Assembly (NCBI GenBank): GCA_032158295.1
Contig: CM063260.1
Span: 14,286,452-14,350,451, forward strand
DNA from: Pycnopodia helianthoides
Taxonomy: Eukaryota > Echinodermata > Asteroidea > Forcipulatida > Asteriidae
DNA: 64,000 nt
Direction: 5' to 3'
Positions 35,534 through 45,133 of the stretch are shown piece by piece (within the stretch, counting starts at the first letter, position 1; each line of letters begins with the position of its first letter). A program made the position numbers and the translations under genes. Below the pieces are notes generated by a model, which was given only the letters and a program-made list of their open reading frames with translations, was not told the origin of the DNA and did no database searches.

Positions 35534-36766
35534 TTATTTTGTTGATATTCTGGTACTGTCTTTTAGCATTAAATGACGCAGTCCAATATCTGGTTGTACG
35601 TAGGAGTAATCCAAGATAACGGTATCGTCGAGACTAGTTTGCGTATATGGCTCACAATACACGTGTTGCGCTACAGATGTCTCTTCGTTTGTTGGATTGG
35701 TATGGCCTCCTCTCCGGTCGTCAGTTGGTTGTAGATCCATGTAGGAATCGTTTGGTGCTTTAGCTGGTGTCTTGGTGGGATGCTTATGTACGCGTCTTAG
35801 CTTGACGACTTGAAACAGGAGTCCAACAGCAATGATGAGAAATGACACCAAGAGGATCATAGCGAGTGCAAAGCCTATGATCCATGGGTTAACGTTAATA
35901 TCTGGGCTGTCGGTCGAAGTACTCCTAGAGGAGGATGCAAAGGTCTGTTCAATTGAGGAACTGGCATTTGATGATAGGTAAGGTGTTGAATGAATGAGGC
36001 CAGATACCATGTCGATATTCGGCAGTACCTTGATTGGCCCTATGTTACATGAACGTCTCATGCTGGGAAAATACAAGGACGAGATGGAGCATTCGAACTC
36101 GACACCATTATCTGCAATCTCCAACGTCAACCTGGATGAGAGTACGATAGTATTATTGATGCTTGATGCTCTCCACGTACTAGGTGTAATGGTAAGAGAG
36201 GCGATCTCCACATCGACTGCCGAATTACCATCTTCAGAAGAACAGTTGATAACTGCCTCCACGGTCCCTGCAACTACTGTGAGGCGGAATCCAGACGGAG
36301 AACACACTGGGAAAGCCTCACTGGGAAAGTAAAACACGGAAAGCGATACCCTGGATGTGGTTACGGTGTCATAAGTATCGGCTACTTGTGTTGGTTCACG
36401 GACAGCACACACGTAGTCATTGGTGTCATCTCTATGCACGTTCACGATGGTAAATTGCTGTACAACTGTATTCGGTTCTTGTTTTATTGTATGAAAAGTA
36501 TATCTTGGGTTGTCTGATATGGAACTCGTATCCCAACGAAGTGTTATCCATGGATCTTCAGTTCTCCATTCAACAATGTGATCTGACTCGAGGTTTGTAG
36601 CGGTACACCTCATATCAACCTGCCCGCCCTCCTTACGATCAGCCTCTGGTGTTAAGATCACCGCAGATACTGCAGGTTGAGCAGTAACAACCATCAGGAG
36701 TCCGCCTGTATCAAGTGAACACCAAACACACACCAGCAACACATACATGGAGATCCTTCCATCCAT
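35534..36766 (-). CDS. Two-Ig type I membrane receptor, divergent member
   Basis: 410 residues from the Met at 36766 (MDGRISMYVLLVC), the start shared with five paralogues. The frame is open further upstream to a Met at 36970 (MKKSCVVEVLL), which could be an alternative start but has no counterpart in paralogues. Signal peptide at 1-29. Ig1 has Cys54, Trp67 and Cys120. Ig2 has Cys175 and Cys226, with the extra pair Cys155 (FPVCSPSG) and Cys240 (RSCNIGPI). Membrane segment at 295-319. Tail: Y342 (YMDL), Y370 (YCEP), Y374 and Y389 (YVQP), without the YEAV/YQNI end of other members. The first 70 residues are nearly identical to the 40411-39674 gene; the rest is divergent. An AATAAA overlaps the stop codon (35530-35535). 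Confidence 0.85.
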   Translation of the reverse strand: MDGRISMYVLLVCVWCSLDTGGLLMVVTAQPAVSAVILTPEADRKEGGQVDMRCTATNLESDHIVEWRTEDPWITLRWDTSSISDNPRYTFHTIKQEPNTVVQQFTIVNVHRDDTNDYVCAVREPTQVADTYDTVTTSRVSLSVFYFPSEAFPVCSPSGFRLTVVAGTVEAVINCSSEDGNSAVDVEIASLTITPSTWRASSINNTIVLSSRLTLEIADNGVEFECSISSLYFPSMRRSCNIGPIKVLPNIDMVSGLIHSTPYLSSNASSSIEQTFASSSRSTSTDSPDINVNPWIIGFALAMILLVSFLIIAVGLLFQVVKLRRVHKHPTKTPAKAPNDSYMDLQPTDDRRGGHTNPTNEETSVAQHVYCEPYTQTSLDDTVILDYSYVQPDIGLRHLMLKDSTRISTK

Positions 36767-37394
36767 TGTACTGAATCTGATTCCTTGAAGTTGTTTGATA
36801 AGAAGTTGGATGAGGATAAGGATGGATGAAATAGCATGAGCAGATACACAGCTTGTAGGAATGTAAGACTGATTTAATGTACATGTACTTGACTGGCAAG
36901 TTAACTTGGTTGTACTTCCGTGCGCCAAAACACAAACCAGTAAAACTTCCACAACGCATGATTTTTTCATTTATCCATAATAGGGCCTACATCAATAACT
37001 TACGACAATAAGACAGTTTGTACTGTTCACATTACAGCCCAAGACAGGAACTCGCCTTAAAAAAAACAACACTATCCGCTGCATTGACTAACGGTTCTTT
37101 ATTTAGTACAACACGAGGTCAATCCAAATATATGTTTACTTATTATTCAATTTGTTGCAAGCTGTTTTTGTAATATCAACTAAATGTTAAGTTTACTTCC
37201 GTTTTGATTCTCCGTATACATTGCATAGCCATAACCGAGGGTCTTTACTCGTACATTATCTGTAGGTTCAATTAAAGCTGCTTTACTAACGAACAGTAAT
37301 TAAGCACAAAAATGTTGGTTACCAACCCAAACACAAAGTCACATATTTGTGACTGGTTTCCTGCTTACTGTTATTATTTTGTTGTTTTGCTTTG

Positions 37395-37560
37395 CTAGAG
37401 CAGACTTTGCATTGCTAGAGCAGACTTCTGTTTTAGCACTGCAAAGGTCGTGGGTTCGAATCCCACCCGAGTGATTTGCCTGTGGATTTTTTTTTCACAG
37501 AGCTCGGGAAAGTACTGAGTTTACAGTTCTTAATACACATCGATGTAAGGTTAAAACCAA
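37395..37560 (+). mobile_element. tRNA-derived SINE
   Basis: Head with GGGTTCGAATCCCACCC (box B) at about 37451, then gtggatttttttttcacaga, then a tail cgggaaagtactgagtttac ... acacatcgatgtaaggttaaaacc. The tail matches the arms of the hairpins at 44399-44583 and 46575-46746. Confidence 0.65.
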
Positions 37561-38791
37561 ATTAATTAATTAAGCAAACAAAAAAGCTTAAAATAACCTA
37601 GGCAATACCTTGTAAATAACACACTTAGATAGAAAAAGCGTCGAAAAAATTCAAAACAAACCCTCTCACCCCATGAAAAAAGCTTACTGACAATGTACCG
37701 ACAGTGCATTGCACCAAAAGAGCACCTCACTTGAGAGTTAGAAATTACTACACAACAATTTGAGCGATCGTTGAGTAGAAATTTGTTACGCTTCAGCTAC
37801 AAGGTTACAGTAATGGACACTGATTCATTACCTCTTATTTTCCCCACCCAGCCTCGTTTTGGTATACATTGCTCTGACTGAGAAATTGTCTCCACCTTGA
37901 ATACAGTCTAGGCCAAAGAACTGTAGAATGTTTGACTTATATATACAAGAACAATTGGTACCCTTTTTATTAATATTAAGACATAATACATATCAATATT
38001 ATGGAAGAGTATACATGTAAGTGTCTAATTCACGTTATACATGTATTTTGTATGAGAAAACCGAATACTACTTCCGTGTAACACTCGAATGAACTTAACA
38101 ATGTGATACTCCTGCATACCTACAATAATACTCATATACAAATAAACCTTTTCTATAGTCGCCATTCAATTGGTGTTTACAATGTTTGCCGTGCCCTATA
38201 GTTTGGTTCGACCCCAAAACGGCATATCACGGCTGCGACTTTCGACACCATAGGTTTTAGTTTAGTATATTCCTAATGCATGCTTTACTATTATTTGCTT
38301 TGTAAATACTACTTTATTATAAACGCCATCTACGTTTAAATGTACAGACCTTAGACTAGAAGTACAGTCCCGTAACCAATTTGACTTGTCCTTTATAAAA
38401 TCGTTTTAAATTGTGATTACGAGTGGCACAAGTACTCAGCATTAATGACAAGTTCACAAATAACTTATCTGCAAATGGCCGAAAAGACCCTTTTTCCGAA
38501 AAACTCGTGATTTTGAAGGATCTCCGATTTTGCGGGCCTTTGCCGAATTTTCTTTACTTTGACAACAAAAGTGAAATCCTGTTATCATTTTACATCACCT
38601 TCAATAATAACAAAAATTTGAAGAAAATCGTTGTTTAATTGCTGAGTGATGATATCTCTACACTTGTTTATTAAATACAGCTCAAACCAAAACAAATTTC
38701 GTTACATTTTGATGATTATAAGCAGCTGCTAATCTAAGACTCCATTATCTTTACAAGTTACTTCAGTAGCTGAGAGTTAACGTCTATGGCT

Positions 38792-39058
38792 CTTTTCGAA
38801 ATCACGGCTTGAGCTTGGGCTCCGTCTTATCAAGCCGGAGGTACGCGTTGTGCATAGGTGACAATGAAAGTAAAAATGAAGGTACAAAGCAAGCAACGCA
38901 CACACATTCCATGTATCTGTAGTGCGTAAAAACTGTGTGCATTGCTAGGCGTGTATTTCCATTGTGGTTGCGCACTACGTACAACGCATGATGGACCGTG
39001 GAATGTCTGTCATTTACAAAACGTGTGCCCAAGCCCAATCCGTGGTTTCGAAAAGGGT
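38792..39058. mobile_element. Fold-back element, cgaaa-y-cacggctt family
   Basis: The left end cttttcgaaatcacggcttg is mirrored by ccgtggtttcgaaaag on the right. Sub-terminal sequence gagcttgggc/gcccaagcc also pairs. About 267 bp, non-coding. Confidence 0.65.
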
Positions 39059-39673
39059 CTGTGTTAGACATTTTCCAAATTAGCGGCTGCAGCTGTGGCT
39101 ATCACTATGTTAACTTGCGTCGAAGCACAGGCTGCCCTTAGCAACGCCCTCAGCAACAGTCACAGCCACAGCCGCCGTTTTGGACAAAGCCGTACATTGA
39201 GTTAAAACTCTTAGTCTTACTGGACAGAACCAACTTAAATGCCTCATTACTATAATTACAGACGCTCTGTATACGATTATAAGCAATTCAACGCAATTGA
39301 TATACTAATAATGTTGAAAGGTTAAACCAAGGTATTTACGAAACCACGGCTACGGTTTTGAATCGTTATGCACCTCACGTACAAGCATTCAAAACGGCGA
39401 GCAGATTATAAGCCGGAGCTGGAATAGATATCATGGTTTCGGAAACACGCTACATGTCTCGATTATAAATCAAAAAATACGTTAATATAGCCGTTATTTA
39501 AGTATTGTTTGCTAGTTTAGTGTTCCGTTTAAGTTAAGTCTCTGATTACGCTATAACCTCAACACAATGGTGGTTTCAAACCAATAAGTAACTGCTTGTA
39601 ACAGTTTCACTCGGTGTTACTTTACCGATTCGACATTGCCTTCATTTAAAACACGATGAGATACTGTACTGTT

Positions 39674-40411
39674 TTACAGCCAAGTACTGCCATCTACCTG
39701 AGGGTAGTCATAGTCACTTTCAACCTGGTTATGATGGCTGGTATCTAATGGACGAGTTGGTGTCGTGTAATCACTGTCACTATTTACTGGTTGCTGAAGC
39801 TCCGTGTATGGATCAGTTTCAGGCTGGGGAGGTTTTTGATCTGAAATCTGTCCTCCTATAATAACATTCAAAGTAACCATCGCAGTAATAACTAGTAGAA
39901 CTGCAGTAAGTAGTACTAAGCAGACTGCCAACGTCACAACCCATGGGCCAGAGGGAGATGAAACTGTTGGTTCAGTGGGAACCAATCCGGGGTGAAAAAC
40001 AGCGAGTGTTACATAAGAAGTGTCGACAATGGCATATCCTTCCTGAGGGTTCTTTATGTTACACACATACACCCCAGAGTCGATCATTTGTAAATCAGTA
40101 ATAGCGAAGTTTTGAAATGTAACCTCAGAAGAAGGGTCTGTAGTAAAAGTAAATCGTTGATTGGTTGAAAATGTAGTGGTACCCCATCTCAAGACGTGAT
40201 GTAAAGATCTCCATTCCACGATGTGATCTGACTCGAGGTTTGTAGCGGTACACCTCATATCAACCTGCCCGCCCTCCTTACGGTCAGCCTCTGGTGTTAA
40301 GATCACCGCAGATACTGCAGGTTCACCAGTGACAACCATCAGGAGTCCGCCTGCATCAAGTGAACACCAAACACACACCAGCAACACATACATGGAGATC
40401 CTTCCATCCAT
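39674..40411 (-). CDS. One-Ig type I membrane receptor
   Basis: 245 residues, single exon, intact. Signal peptide at 1-29. One Ig domain with Cys54, Trp67 and Cys117 in DSGVYVC. Short Pro-rich stalk. Membrane segment at about 157-182. Tail with Y202 (YTEL), Y215 (YTTP), Y234 and Y236 (DYDYPQV). The first 67 residues are nearly identical to the two-Ig genes, while the rest of Ig1, the membrane segment and the tail differ, so it looks like a mosaic. It keeps the YxxL and one YxxP site but lacks Ig2 and the YEAV/YQNI end. Its 5' flank is a copy of the spacer upstream of the next gene (42311-43018). Confidence 0.85.
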   Translation of the reverse strand: MDGRISMYVLLVCVWCSLDAGGLLMVVTGEPAVSAVILTPEADRKEGGQVDMRCTATNLESDHIVEWRSLHHVLRWGTTTFSTNQRFTFTTDPSSEVTFQNFAITDLQMIDSGVYVCNIKNPQEGYAIVDTSYVTLAVFHPGLVPTEPTVSSPSGPWVVTLAVCLVLLTAVLLVITAMVTLNVIIGGQISDQKPPQPETDPYTELQQPVNSDSDYTTPTRPLDTSHHNQVESDYDYPQVDGSTWL

Positions 40412-41122
40412 TGTTGATAACTTTATTAGATAAACCGAAGCATGTTTTCCTGACCAGTGAATTAAGTTTCACTCGGTGTTACGTGTTTTTTCTGTTGACA
40501 CACATGTAAAGACATTGTAGTCATTCCTTGTATTTCTGTATGCCGTTGTAGGATCACACGTCACTAAACTTCAACAATAACTACAATCCAATGGTTTACA
40601 AAATTGACAGTCAACAATATCCCATGATGTGTATAAAAATGGTTTTCTACTGGGGTCAAATGTCAAGCGCATGACACCAGTCCCACAGTGTGCTTGTACA
40701 ACTATTGTATAGAACTATATATTCCATGTTTTGAAAACAATGTCATGACGTGCAAAATGTTGTTTTTTTTGCGTACGCATACCATGAGTATCAATTAATT
40801 ATGATATCTTAGTAGACCCATATCATACGGAAACCTTGTTGAATTTCGACGATTTTTAACACTCAATGATCTTTATCAATGATGAAATCACTTGTTTTTA
40901 TCGATTCTTTCTATTGATATATCGGGCTTTGAAAACAATTTTTCAAGGTTTCTTAAGGTCAATTGAGCCAATGCGCCTTGCAAAAACTGAACTCGTTGAT
41001 ATCAAAATCATACGTTAACAAAGTTAAACTCTTGAGATATTAGCTACGTTCAAACGTGTCCATTCCTTCCCCATTACAAGTTGCATGTTGAAACTTGTCT
41101 CTCGGTAATGTCTTTCACACGT
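40412..41122. repeat. Inter-receptor spacer, copy 1
   Basis: This is nearly identical to 42311-43018, and more distantly to 44198-45133 and 46360-47302. Landmarks in order: ataactttattagataaac, gttttcctgaccagtgaatt, catgacaccagt, gcgtacgcataccatgagta, tcaattgagccaatgcgcct and ttgaaacttgtctctcgg. It therefore holds the 5' flank of one gene and the 3' flank of the next. It lacks the SINE hairpin of copies 3 and 4. Confidence 0.85.
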
Positions 41123-42310
41123 CTAATTGTTAATGTTCTGATATGGTCTCCCAGCTGAACTCTGTGGCTTTCTGACCGCTTCATAGCTGGTGTTGGTGCT
41201 GCCCTCTGGCCGAGCGTGGTCATCCTCTAGGCTGCCAGTCTCTACTTCAACTGGTTGGTAGTTGGTATCTTGTGTGGTAGTTGTAGCCGTAGTAGGTTCC
41301 ATGTATACTCTGTTCTTGTCCTCCGTTGGTTGAAGCTCCATGTAGGGATCAGCTTTAGGGATTTGAGATGCCTCAGTCCTTTTAAGACTTTTTATAAGAC
41401 GTTTCATTTTGAAGTTTTGAAAAGCACAAAGAATAATAACGATGATGGATACAACAAGTAGTATAAAAGTAACTACGAAAGCTACAATCCATGGGTTAGA
41501 AGGAGGTAGCGTTTTAATGTTAGGTTCGATTGGGGTTGACTCTTGTTCAATTGATGTTATTTCATTGGCTGCATCTTCCGAAATCGTCACATTGATTGGC
41601 CCAATGATACATGAATGTTTCATTTTATCTGCACCACGCCCTTGTACTACAGAACAGTTAAATGCAACACCATCATCGGCAACAGTTATAGTCAAAGTCA
41701 AAGATAATGTATCCACACCATCGACACTTGATGATGTCCAGGGGTAGCTACTGGGATCAGTCATTGGATGGGTTCCCGTTATCATTGCAGGGTTATCAGT
41801 CTCAGATAGACATCTCATACGTAGTTCTGTACCGGTGTCTACTGTAATGGGTCCAGAAGGAGAACATATTGGATAGAATGGAGCTGACAGGATTACACTG
41901 TATCTAGCTATAGCGAGGTGTCCTCCTCCTTGTAGAGGTTCCTTGACGTAACAAACATATTCATCATAGTCATCAATCTGCAGATCAGTAATCGTTAAGT
42001 CTTGAACAACCTCCCCTCTCTGTGGATAGGTTGTAGTGAACATAAAGCGTCTGTCGGCCGCTATTGTAGTGTCATTCCACCTTAAAGAGACCGCTGGATC
42101 TTCAGTCCTCCACTCAACGATCTGATCCAACTCGAGGTTTGTAGCGGTACACGTCATATCAACCTGCCCGCCCTCCTTACGATCAGCCTCTGGTGTTAAG
42201 ATCACTGCAGACACTGTTGGTTGAGCAGTGACAACCATCAGGAGTCCGCCTGTATCAAGTGAACACCAAACACACACCAGCAACACATACATGGAGATCT
42301 TTCCATCCAT
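41123..42310 (-). CDS. Two-Ig type I membrane receptor with reduced YxxP tail
   Basis: 395 residues, single exon, intact. Signal peptide at 1-29. Ig1 with Cys54, Trp67 and Cys120 (DDYDEYVC). Ig2 with Cys167 and Cys219 plus the extra pair Cys149 (YPICSPSGP) and Cys234 (HSCIIGPI). Membrane segment at 274-296. Tail: Y323 (YMEL), Y336 (YMEP), Y351 (YQPV), Y376 (YEAV) and Y390 (YQNI). Two YxxP tyrosines of the sister gene at 43019-44197 are lost (TYYQP is TNYQP, DYARP is DHARP), leaving one. NDT and NVT glycosylation sequons are present. Its body most resembles the decayed copy at 45134-46359, whereas its flanks resemble those of the 39674 and 43019 genes. Confidence 0.9.
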   Translation of the reverse strand: MDGKISMYVLLVCVWCSLDTGGLLMVVTAQPTVSAVILTPEADRKEGGQVDMTCTATNLELDQIVEWRTEDPAVSLRWNDTTIAADRRFMFTTTYPQRGEVVQDLTITDLQIDDYDEYVCYVKEPLQGGGHLAIARYSVILSAPFYPICSPSGPITVDTGTELRMRCLSETDNPAMITGTHPMTDPSSYPWTSSSVDGVDTLSLTLTITVADDGVAFNCSVVQGRGADKMKHSCIIGPINVTISEDAANEITSIEQESTPIEPNIKTLPPSNPWIVAFVVTFILLVVSIIVIILCAFQNFKMKRLIKSLKRTEASQIPKADPYMELQPTEDKNRVYMEPTTATTTTQDTNYQPVEVETGSLEDDHARPEGSTNTSYEAVRKPQSSAGRPYQNINN

Positions 42311-43018
42311 TGTTGATAACTTTATTAGATAAACTGAAGTATGTTTTCCTGACCAGTGAATTAAGTTTCACTCGGTGTTACGTGTTTTTTCTGTTAACAC
42401 ACATGTAAAGACATTGTAGTCATTTCCTTGTATTTCTGTATGCCGTTGTAGGATCACACGTCACTGAACTTCAACAATAACTACAATCCAATGGTTTACA
42501 AAATTGACAGTCAACAATATCCCATGATTTGTATAAAAAAGGTCTTCTACTGGGGTCAAATGCCAAGCGCATGACACCAGTAGTCCCACAGTGTGCGTGT
42601 ACAACTATTGTATAAACTATATATTCCATGTTTTGGAAACAATGTCATGACGTGCAAAATGTTGGGTTTTTTGCGTACGCATACCATGAGTATCAATTAA
42701 TTATGATATCTTAGTAGACCCATATCATACGGAGAGCTTGTTGAATTTCGACGATTTTTAACACTCAATGATCTTTATAAATGATGAAATCGCTTGTATT
42801 TCTCGATTCTTTCTATTGATATATCGGGCTTTGAAAACAATTTTCAATGTTTCTTAAGGTCAATTGAGCCAATGCGCCTTGCAAAAACTGAACTCGTAGA
42901 TATCAAAATCATACGTTAACAAAGTTAAACTCTTGAGATATTAGCTACGTTCAAACGTGTCCATTCCTTCCCCATTACAACTTGCATGTTGAAACTTGTC
43001 TCTCGGTATTTCACACGT
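42311..43018. repeat. Inter-receptor spacer, copy 2
   Basis: It differs from 40412-41122 by scattered substitutions and small indels only, and lacks the SINE hairpin. It presumably carries the promoter of the 42310-41123 gene; no clear TATA element is conserved at a fixed distance on the minus strand. Confidence 0.85.
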
Positions 43019-44197
43019 CTAATTGTTAATGTTCTGATATGGTCTCTCAGCTGAACTCTGTGGCTTTCTGACCGCTTCATAGCTGGTGTTGGTGCTGCCC
43101 TCTGGCCGGGCGTAGTCATCCTCTGGGCTGCCAGTCTCTACTTCAACTGGTTGGTAGTAGGTATCTTGTGTGGTAGTTGTAGCCGTAGTAGGTTCCATGT
43201 AGACTCTGTTCTTGTCCTCCGTTGGTTGAAGCTCCATGTAAGGATCAGCTTTGGGGATTCGAGAGTCCTCAGTCCTTGTATGACTTTTTATAAGACGTCT
43301 CATTTTAAAGATTTGATATGCACAAAGAATGATAACGATGATGGATACAACAAGTAGTATGAAAGTAACTACGAAAGCTACAATCCATGGGTTAGAAGGA
43401 GGGGGCTGGTTGATGTTAGATGTGGTTTGGGTTGACTCTGGTTCGATTGATGTTAATTCATCAGTCGCATCTTCCGAAATCGTCACATTGATTGGTCCAA
43501 TGATACATGAACGTGTCACTGTATGCCCTTGTACTACATAACAGTTAAATGAAACACCATCATCGGCAACAGTTATAGTCAAATTCAATGATAATGTATT
43601 CATACCATCGACACTTGATGATGTCCAGCGGTAGCTACTGGGATCAGTCATTGGATGGGTTCCCGTTATCATTGCAGGGTTATCAGTCTCAGATAGACAT
43701 CTCATACGTAGTTCTGTACCGGTGTCTACTGTAATGGGTCCAGAAGGAGAACATATTGGATAGGATGGAGCTGACAGGATTACGCTGGATGTAGCTTCAA
43801 TGGTGCTTCCTCCTCCGAGTAAGATCTGTCTGACGTTACAAACATATTCATCATAGTCATCAATCTGCAGATCAGTAATCGTAAATTCTTGAACAACCTC
43901 CCCTATCTGTGGATAGGTTGTAGTGAACATAAAGCGTCTGTTGGTCGTAAATGTAGTGTCATTCCATCTCAGAGTCACATTGGGGTGAGTAGACCTCCAT
44001 CCCACAATGTGATCTGACTCGAGGTTTGTAGCGGTACACCTCATATCAACCTGCCCGCCCTCCTTACGATCAGCCTCTGGTGTTAAGATCACCGCAAACA
44101 CTTTTGGTTCAGCAGTGACAACCATCAGGAGTCTGCCTGTATCAAGTGAACACCAAACACACACCAGCAACACATACATGGTGATCCTTCCATCCAT
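43019..44197 (-). CDS. Two-Ig type I membrane receptor, full tyrosine tail
   Basis: 392 residues, single exon, intact; the best reference member. Signal peptide at 1-29. Ig1 with Cys54, Trp67 and Cys120. Ig2 with Cys167 and Cys219 bracketed by the extra pair Cys149 and Cys231. Thr/Ser/Pro stalk at 240-269, membrane segment at 271-293. Tail: Y320 (YMEL), Y333 (YMEP), Y347 (YYQP), Y362 (YARP), Y373 (YEAV) and Y387 (YQNI). YxxP sites are known docking motifs for Crk-type SH2 domains, and YxN for Grb2. The YEAV-x10-YQNI pair has ITAM-like spacing but Val in place of Leu/Ile at one site. The signalling role is inferred from motifs only. Confidence 0.9.
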   Translation of the reverse strand: MDGRITMYVLLVCVWCSLDTGRLLMVVTAEPKVFAVILTPEADRKEGGQVDMRCTATNLESDHIVGWRSTHPNVTLRWNDTTFTTNRRFMFTTTYPQIGEVVQEFTITDLQIDDYDEYVCNVRQILLGGGSTIEATSSVILSAPSYPICSPSGPITVDTGTELRMRCLSETDNPAMITGTHPMTDPSSYRWTSSSVDGMNTLSLNLTITVADDGVSFNCYVVQGHTVTRSCIIGPINVTISEDATDELTSIEPESTQTTSNINQPPPSNPWIVAFVVTFILLVVSIIVIILCAYQIFKMRRLIKSHTRTEDSRIPKADPYMELQPTEDKNRVYMEPTTATTTTQDTYYQPVEVETGSPEDDYARPEGSTNTSYEAVRKPQSSAERPYQNINN

Positions 44198-45133
44198 TGT
44201 TGATAACTTTATTCAAACCGAAGTATGTTTTCCTGACCAGTGAATTAAGTTTCAATCGGTGATACGTATATTTTTCTGTTAACATATACATGTAAAGACT
44301 TTGTCGTCATTTCCTTGTTTTTCTGTATCACACGTCACTGAACTTCAACAATAACTACAATCCAATGAATAGATGTTAAATTTGCACCGGGGATAAAGAA
44401 TATGATTTGGTTTTACCCTTTCACCGATGTGTTTAAAACACTGTATACTCAGTACTTCCCCGAGTTCTGTTGGGAGAAAAGGAGTAAGATGCCCTTGGAT
44501 TTTTTTTTTTACAGAACTCAGGGAGAAGAACTGAGTATACAGTGCTTTAAACACATCGGTTACAGGGAAAAACCAAATAATATACAATCCAATGGCTTAC
44601 AAAACAGACAGTCAACAATATCCCATGATTCGTACTATAAAGCTTTACTACTCGAGTCAAATGCCAAGCGCATGACACCAGTAGTCCCACAGTGTGCGTG
44701 TACAACTATTGTGAAGAACTATATATTCCACGTTTTGGAAACAATGTCATGACGTGCAAAATGTTGGTTTATTTTGCGTACGCAAACCATGAGTATCAAT
44801 TAAATATGATATCTTACTAGGCATGGCATATCATACGGAGAGCTTGTTGAATTTCGACGCTTTATAACATTAAATAATCTTTATCAATGATGAAAAAGCT
44901 TTTTTTTGTTACGATTCTTTCTATTTATAAACCGGGTTTTGAAAGAAAAAAAATCAATTTTTCTTTAGGTCAATTGAGCCAATGCGCCTTGAAAAAACTG
45001 AAATCGCAGATATCACAATCATACGTTAACAAAGTTAAACTCTTGAGATATTAGCTACGTTCAAACTTGTCCATTCCTTCCCCTTTACAAGTTGCATGTT
45101 GAAACTTGTCTCTCGGTAATGTCTTTCACATGG
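44198..45133. repeat. Inter-receptor spacer, copy 3, with SINE-tail hairpin
   Basis: It is homologous to the other spacers but carries a hairpin insertion at 44399-44583 and shares substitutions with copy 4 (46360-47302), such as aaaccgggttttgaaaga. Confidence 0.85.
44399..44583. mobile_element. Hairpin of two inverted SINE tails
   Basis: The left arm (tttggttttaccctttcacc ... cccgagttctgt) and the right arm (acagaactcagggagaag ... ggaaaaaccaaataat) pair over about 70 bp around a T-rich centre. The arm sequence is the tail of the tRNA-like SINE at 37395-37560. The same insertion is at 46575-46746, but it is absent from spacers 40412-41122 and 42311-43018. Confidence 0.75.

Larger units (their letters stand above)
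36971..39673. other. Intergenic region with SINE and fold-back elements
   Basis: It holds a tRNA-like SINE (37395-37560) and fold-back elements at 38792-39058, 39072-39188 and 39338-39447. The last group shares a tttcg-r-aa-y-cacggct / agccgtgg-tttcgaa theme. The ORFs at 38423-38638 and 38802-39071 are unsupported; the latter lies inside a fold-back element. Confidence 0.5.

Noticed and set aside
36767..36970. 68-residue in-frame N-terminal extension of the 35534 receptor
   Set aside because: Paralogues start at MDGRI; the extension has no counterpart and probably represents open 5' flank, though it includes a hydrophobic start.
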